From JANYHH01 sp965249745 (GTDB taxonomy: Bacteria > Deinococcota > Deinococci > Deinococcales > JAAFIG01): DNA of 64,000 bases. Shown piece by piece: positions 61,464-64,000 of this stretch. The translations under genes were made by a program, and so were the position numbers. Within the stretch, counting starts at the first letter, position 1; every line of letters begins with the position of its first letter. The stretch lies in the NCBI GenBank assembly GCA_965249745.1, contig OZ252252.1, forward strand, positions 1,798,001 through 1,862,000. Direction: 5' to 3'. Below the pieces are notes generated by a model, which was not told the origin of the DNA, ran no database searches, and saw nothing but the letters and a program-made list of their open reading frames with translations.

Positions 61464-63512
61464 ATGATGGAACCACAGATTTCGCCGCTGGCGAGACGGC
61501 TCGCAGAGGAAAACTCGATTGACTGGCGTGTCATCAACGGCACTGGACCGGAGGGACGCGTGATTGAACGCGACATCCTGACGTACCTGGCCAGGATCAT
61601 GTCCGGCGAAATTGATCCGCCCAGCCTGCCCGATGCCAGCGAGCAACCACCGTCTCACGGCATGACGATGCCCGACCTGGGAAGCGTCAGCAACTTGGCG
61701 GCGGCCAGTGCTGGCATGGCGAAGGAAGGGATAGATCTGAGCAGTCTGCTCAACCCGAGCGGCGACAGCTCGAGCCAGAGCAGTCTTAGCCAGCCCAGTG
61801 TTGACCAGCGCACTGTCACCCAGAGCACTGTCACCCAGAGCAGCCCAAATCAGCATTTCGCCCCGGCAGCCAACCCGGATCTGGTACCACCGATCCTCGA
61901 GACTGGCCTGGCCACCGCGCCGCTCAGCTTCGGTGAACCGGTGATGGAAGCGACGCCCGTCCAAGCTGACGCGCCGTCGTCGCTGGATCAGATTTCCTTC
62001 GGCGACGCGCCCGCTTTCGAGGCGGCCCCAGCTTTCAAAGCGACGCCCGCGTTCGAGCTTCCAGCAGTTCCCGCTTTCGAGCTGGCCGACGCGACCCTCG
62101 AGACGCCCAGCCCCGTCCTCGAGTCGGCTCCCAGCCACGACGATTTCATCAGCCTGTCGCCTGACCTCGAGACGGCAACGCCGTCATTCGAGACTCCCAC
62201 CCCAGAAGTTGCGGCCGTTCCAATGGCCGCGTCCGCCCACAACGATTCCTGGTCCTTCCCGCCGCCGCTCAGCGTGGCTGACTCTGGCGTGGAGTTCGAG
62301 ATTGACATTGACAGCTTCGACGACCTGCCAGACGCACCACCCGCGATCCACACGCCGAGCCTGGGAGACAGCGAACCGATCAGCGCCGTCTCAGATGTAA
62401 CCGCCCTCAGCAGCCTCGAGGAAGACCTCGTGTTGGACGTGCCGAGCGACTTTGAACAGGCCGCTGCAACCGATTCGGTGATGCTCGAGGATGGCGGTTT
62501 GCACGACGACTTGGTGATCGGTGAGTTCGCACCCGTCGCTCAGCCTGAACCTGCGATCCAGACCTCTGACGATTTCGAGCTTGATCTGGATGAGCCTTTG
62601 GCCGCCAGCGTTTCCCCCTCGGACACGGCCTTACCAGAGGACATCTTCGCCCTCGAGCCAGTTCCCAGCACGCCCGATCCAATGCCCGCCGCCGCGCTTG
62701 ACCTCCCGGATTTCGAGCTGAACCCGCCCGCGCCCACTTTTGATATCGCCGCGCCGCTCGCCGCCACGGCCGCCGTGGTTGCCCCGGTGGCTGCCTTTAA
62801 CCTGATGGACTCGAGTGATGCGGTGATAGAACCCGCTCACCTCGAGCCGGTGGCGATCGAAGCGCCTCAGGCTGAACCAGCCATGCAGCATCAACCGGAA
62901 GCTGCCAGTGCGCCAGTGGTTAGTGCGCCCGCAGCGGTTGACAGCTCACCAACGCCTGCCAGCCAACCCGTTCAGACCGAACCCGTTCCTACGCCCGCCT
63001 CGAGCCAGCCAGCCGCTCATCAAACCGTCTCCGGCGGCTTCTACCAGGGCTTCGCGGTCCGCCGTCACTTCGACGCGAGCGCCCTAACCGTCATGCGCGA
63101 CCAGCTCTCCAAGGTCCTGAACGGGCGCGAGATTCCGCTGGAAGTCTTCCTGGCTCGAGCCGCGCAACATCACCTGGGTGCGCTCGGGGTCACCGATCGG
63201 GTCACGCTGGCGCGGCTCGGAGATCACCTGGAAGCGATGAACGCGCCCGCCCTGCACCACAGCTTCCTCGAGGCCCTGCAAAGCGCCGCCCGCGCCACGC
63301 CCGGCGCGGCTGAGGGTCTGATGGTCCTGGACGCGTCACACCTCGGGGCGGACGATCTGGTCCTTCCAGCAGGGCAGCCGCTGTTGACCCTGAACGTCAA
63401 GGGCGAGTACGGTCACCTGTCCCTGGCGGGCGACCTGCCTGCGACTCGAGCGGCCGAGTTCCTGGGCAAGGTCGCCGAAGCCTTGGAGGTTCCGGTCAGT
63501 CTGGTGATCTGA
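61464..63512 (+). CDS. E3-binding-domain protein with long disordered linker and E2-like C-terminus
   Basis: A 682-residue protein. Residues about 3-45 form a peripheral subunit-binding (E3-binding) domain: ISPLARRLAEENSIDW, GTGPEGRVIERDI. Then about 470 residues of acidic Ala/Pro/Ser/Asp-rich linker with repeated segments follow. The last 155 residues (VRRHFDASALTVMRDQL, PLEVFLARAAQHHLG, LTLNVKGEYGHLSLAGDL) resemble the catalytic domain of dihydrolipoyl acyltransferases, but I see no HxxxDG motif and no lipoyl domain. It may be a scaffold derived from E2. A TAAACT lies near 61410. Confidence 0.78.
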   Translation: MMEPQISPLARRLAEENSIDWRVINGTGPEGRVIERDILTYLARIMSGEIDPPSLPDASEQPPSHGMTMPDLGSVSNLAAASAGMAKEGIDLSSLLNPSGDSSSQSSLSQPSVDQRTVTQSTVTQSSPNQHFAPAANPDLVPPILETGLATAPLSFGEPVMEATPVQADAPSSLDQISFGDAPAFEAAPAFKATPAFELPAVPAFELADATLETPSPVLESAPSHDDFISLSPDLETATPSFETPTPEVAAVPMAASAHNDSWSFPPPLSVADSGVEFEIDIDSFDDLPDAPPAIHTPSLGDSEPISAVSDVTALSSLEEDLVLDVPSDFEQAAATDSVMLEDGGLHDDLVIGEFAPVAQPEPAIQTSDDFELDLDEPLAASVSPSDTALPEDIFALEPVPSTPDPMPAAALDLPDFELNPPAPTFDIAAPLAATAAVVAPVAAFNLMDSSDAVIEPAHLEPVAIEAPQAEPAMQHQPEAASAPVVSAPAAVDSSPTPASQPVQTEPVPTPASSQPAAHQTVSGGFYQGFAVRRHFDASALTVMRDQLSKVLNGREIPLEVFLARAAQHHLGALGVTDRVTLARLGDHLEAMNAPALHHSFLEALQSAARATPGAAEGLMVLDASHLGADDLVLPAGQPLLTLNVKGEYGHLSLAGDLPATRAAEFLGKVAEALEVPVSLVI

Positions 63513-63518
63513 GCGATT

Positions 63519-63547
63519 TTGTCTTCGCTCGTAAAACGGGTTACACT
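63519..63547 (+). promoter_or_regulatory. Candidate promoter abutting the terminator before purA
   Basis: TTGTCT (63519-63524), 17-bp spacer, TACACT (63542-63547). The predicted start (about 63554) falls inside the following hairpin. Confidence 0.45.
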
Positions 63548-63550
63548 TGG

Positions 63551-63580
63551 TCACGGCGCTCACAGCGCCGTGATTTTTTT
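63551..63580 (+). terminator. Intrinsic terminator after the E3-binding-domain gene
   Basis: TCACGGCGC (63551-63559), loop TCACA, GCGCCGTGA (63565-63573), then seven T. A perfect 9-bp stem with strong T tract. Confidence 0.92.
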
Positions 63581-63617
63581 ATCGCGGCGAGCCTCACAGT
63601 TGGGCGCACACCTCACA

Positions 63618-63637
63618 GCTAGCCTTAGTGCGCTAGC
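63618..63637 (+). promoter_or_regulatory. Inverted repeat in the purA leader
   Basis: GCTAGC (63618-63623) and GCTAGC (63632-63637), 8-nt loop, just before the GGAG of purA. It could be an operator or a small hairpin. Confidence 0.35.
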
Positions 63638-63654
63638 GGCCAGGAGCTTCTTCG

Positions 63655-64000
63655 ATGCCAGGGATTGCGATTATCGGCGCACAGTGGGGGGACGAGGGCA
63701 AGGGTAAAGTCACGGATTTTCTCGCACCAGAGGCGCATTTCGTCGTGCGTTACTCCGGCGGGGCCAACGCGGGTCACACGATTGTGCTGCCGGACGTGAC
63801 CTTCAAATTGAACCTCTTTCCGGCCGGGGCCGTGCGCCCCGGCGTCAAGATCGTCCTCGGGGACGGCATGGTGATTGACCCGATGAAATTTCAGGAGGAA
63901 CTGGCGTACCTGAAAAATCACGATTTGAACCCGGAGGTCTATATTTCCGACCGGGCGCACTTGGTTCTGCCGCACCACAAGCACGTGGATGGCAAGAACG
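63655..64000 (+). CDS. purA: Adenylosuccinate synthetase (5' part; continues past window)
   Basis: The enzyme converts IMP, Asp and GTP to adenylosuccinate, the first committed step to AMP. The 115 visible residues include the GTP-binding start GAQWGDEGKGKVTD, RYSGGANAGHTI, and LGDGMVIDP. CAGGAGC precedes the ATG. The frame is open at the right edge of the window. Confidence 0.97.
   Translation, partial: MPGIAIIGAQWGDEGKGKVTDFLAPEAHFVVRYSGGANAGHTIVLPDVTFKLNLFPAGAVRPGVKIVLGDGMVIDPMKFQEELAYLKNHDLNPEVYISDRAHLVLPHHKHVDGKN

Overview
The window (about 58-60% G+C by eye) reads as a chromosomal segment of a Deinococcus-lineage bacterium (phylum Deinococcota). Pointers are the sufC-sufB-sufD order, a primary sigma factor with a long Lys/Ala/Pro-rich N-terminus, and many genes whose start codon sits 6-7 bases after a TANNNT -10 box (leaderless transcription, well known in Deinococcus). 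There is no rRNA gene, so I cannot place it further. No tRNA, CRISPR array, insertion sequence or prophage was seen.

Two genome-scale signatures stand out. The palindrome CTCGAG occurs about every 80-250 bp over most of the window, against roughly one per 3 kb expected, in genes and spacers alike. It is thinned or absent in some conserved stretches and in an AT-rich protease gene. The second signature is the leaderless-promoter module, present at 16 genes and one upstream ORF.

Layout. 1-5021: a large ATPase/TPR regulator (cut by the window edge), a cell-wall amidase, RecX and a YbjN protein. 5154-8725: a heterodimeric ABC exporter. 9062-15331: the suf Fe-S cluster genes, interrupted between sufC and sufB by two DUF4377 genes and between sufB and sufD by DUF5674, two unknown genes, an orphan Phd-like antitoxin and an AT-rich trypsin-like protease. 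15431-18669: a GNAT enzyme, a zinc-ribbon protein and two peptidoglycan hydrolases that share binding modules. 18841-24128: a GH1 glycosidase, a Mn2+ riboswitch controlling terC, an enolase-superfamily enzyme, a P-loop protein and an FmdB-like protein. 24218-35846: a GGDEF-EAL protein, butyrate kinase, HtrA, an MBL hydrolase, DsbA, purine nucleoside phosphorylase, an LRV-repeat protein, SlyD, a NarL-type regulator and a methyltransferase. 35917-43400: three metallophosphoesterases, Lnt, an inositol monophosphatase, a CNNM/CorC transporter with a complex 5' leader, and cytidine deaminase. 43558-48982: a sugar ABC importer without its ATPase, an SDR and GlgA. 49181-64000: sigma factor RpoD, a VapBC-type toxin-antitoxin pair, a sulfite-oxidase-like enzyme, an aminotransferase, DegV, a HAD phosphatase, PgeF, an E3-binding-domain protein and the start of purA.

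The most interesting loci are the CNNM/CorC leader, where a leaderless 38-codon upstream ORF with an acidic/proline start resembles Mg2+-sensing leader peptides; the CTCGAG motif; the accessory genes inside the suf cluster; and short upstream ORFs before lnt, rpoD and htrA. Start codons were chosen from Shine-Dalgarno or leaderless signals and family N-termini; doubtful ones are marked.
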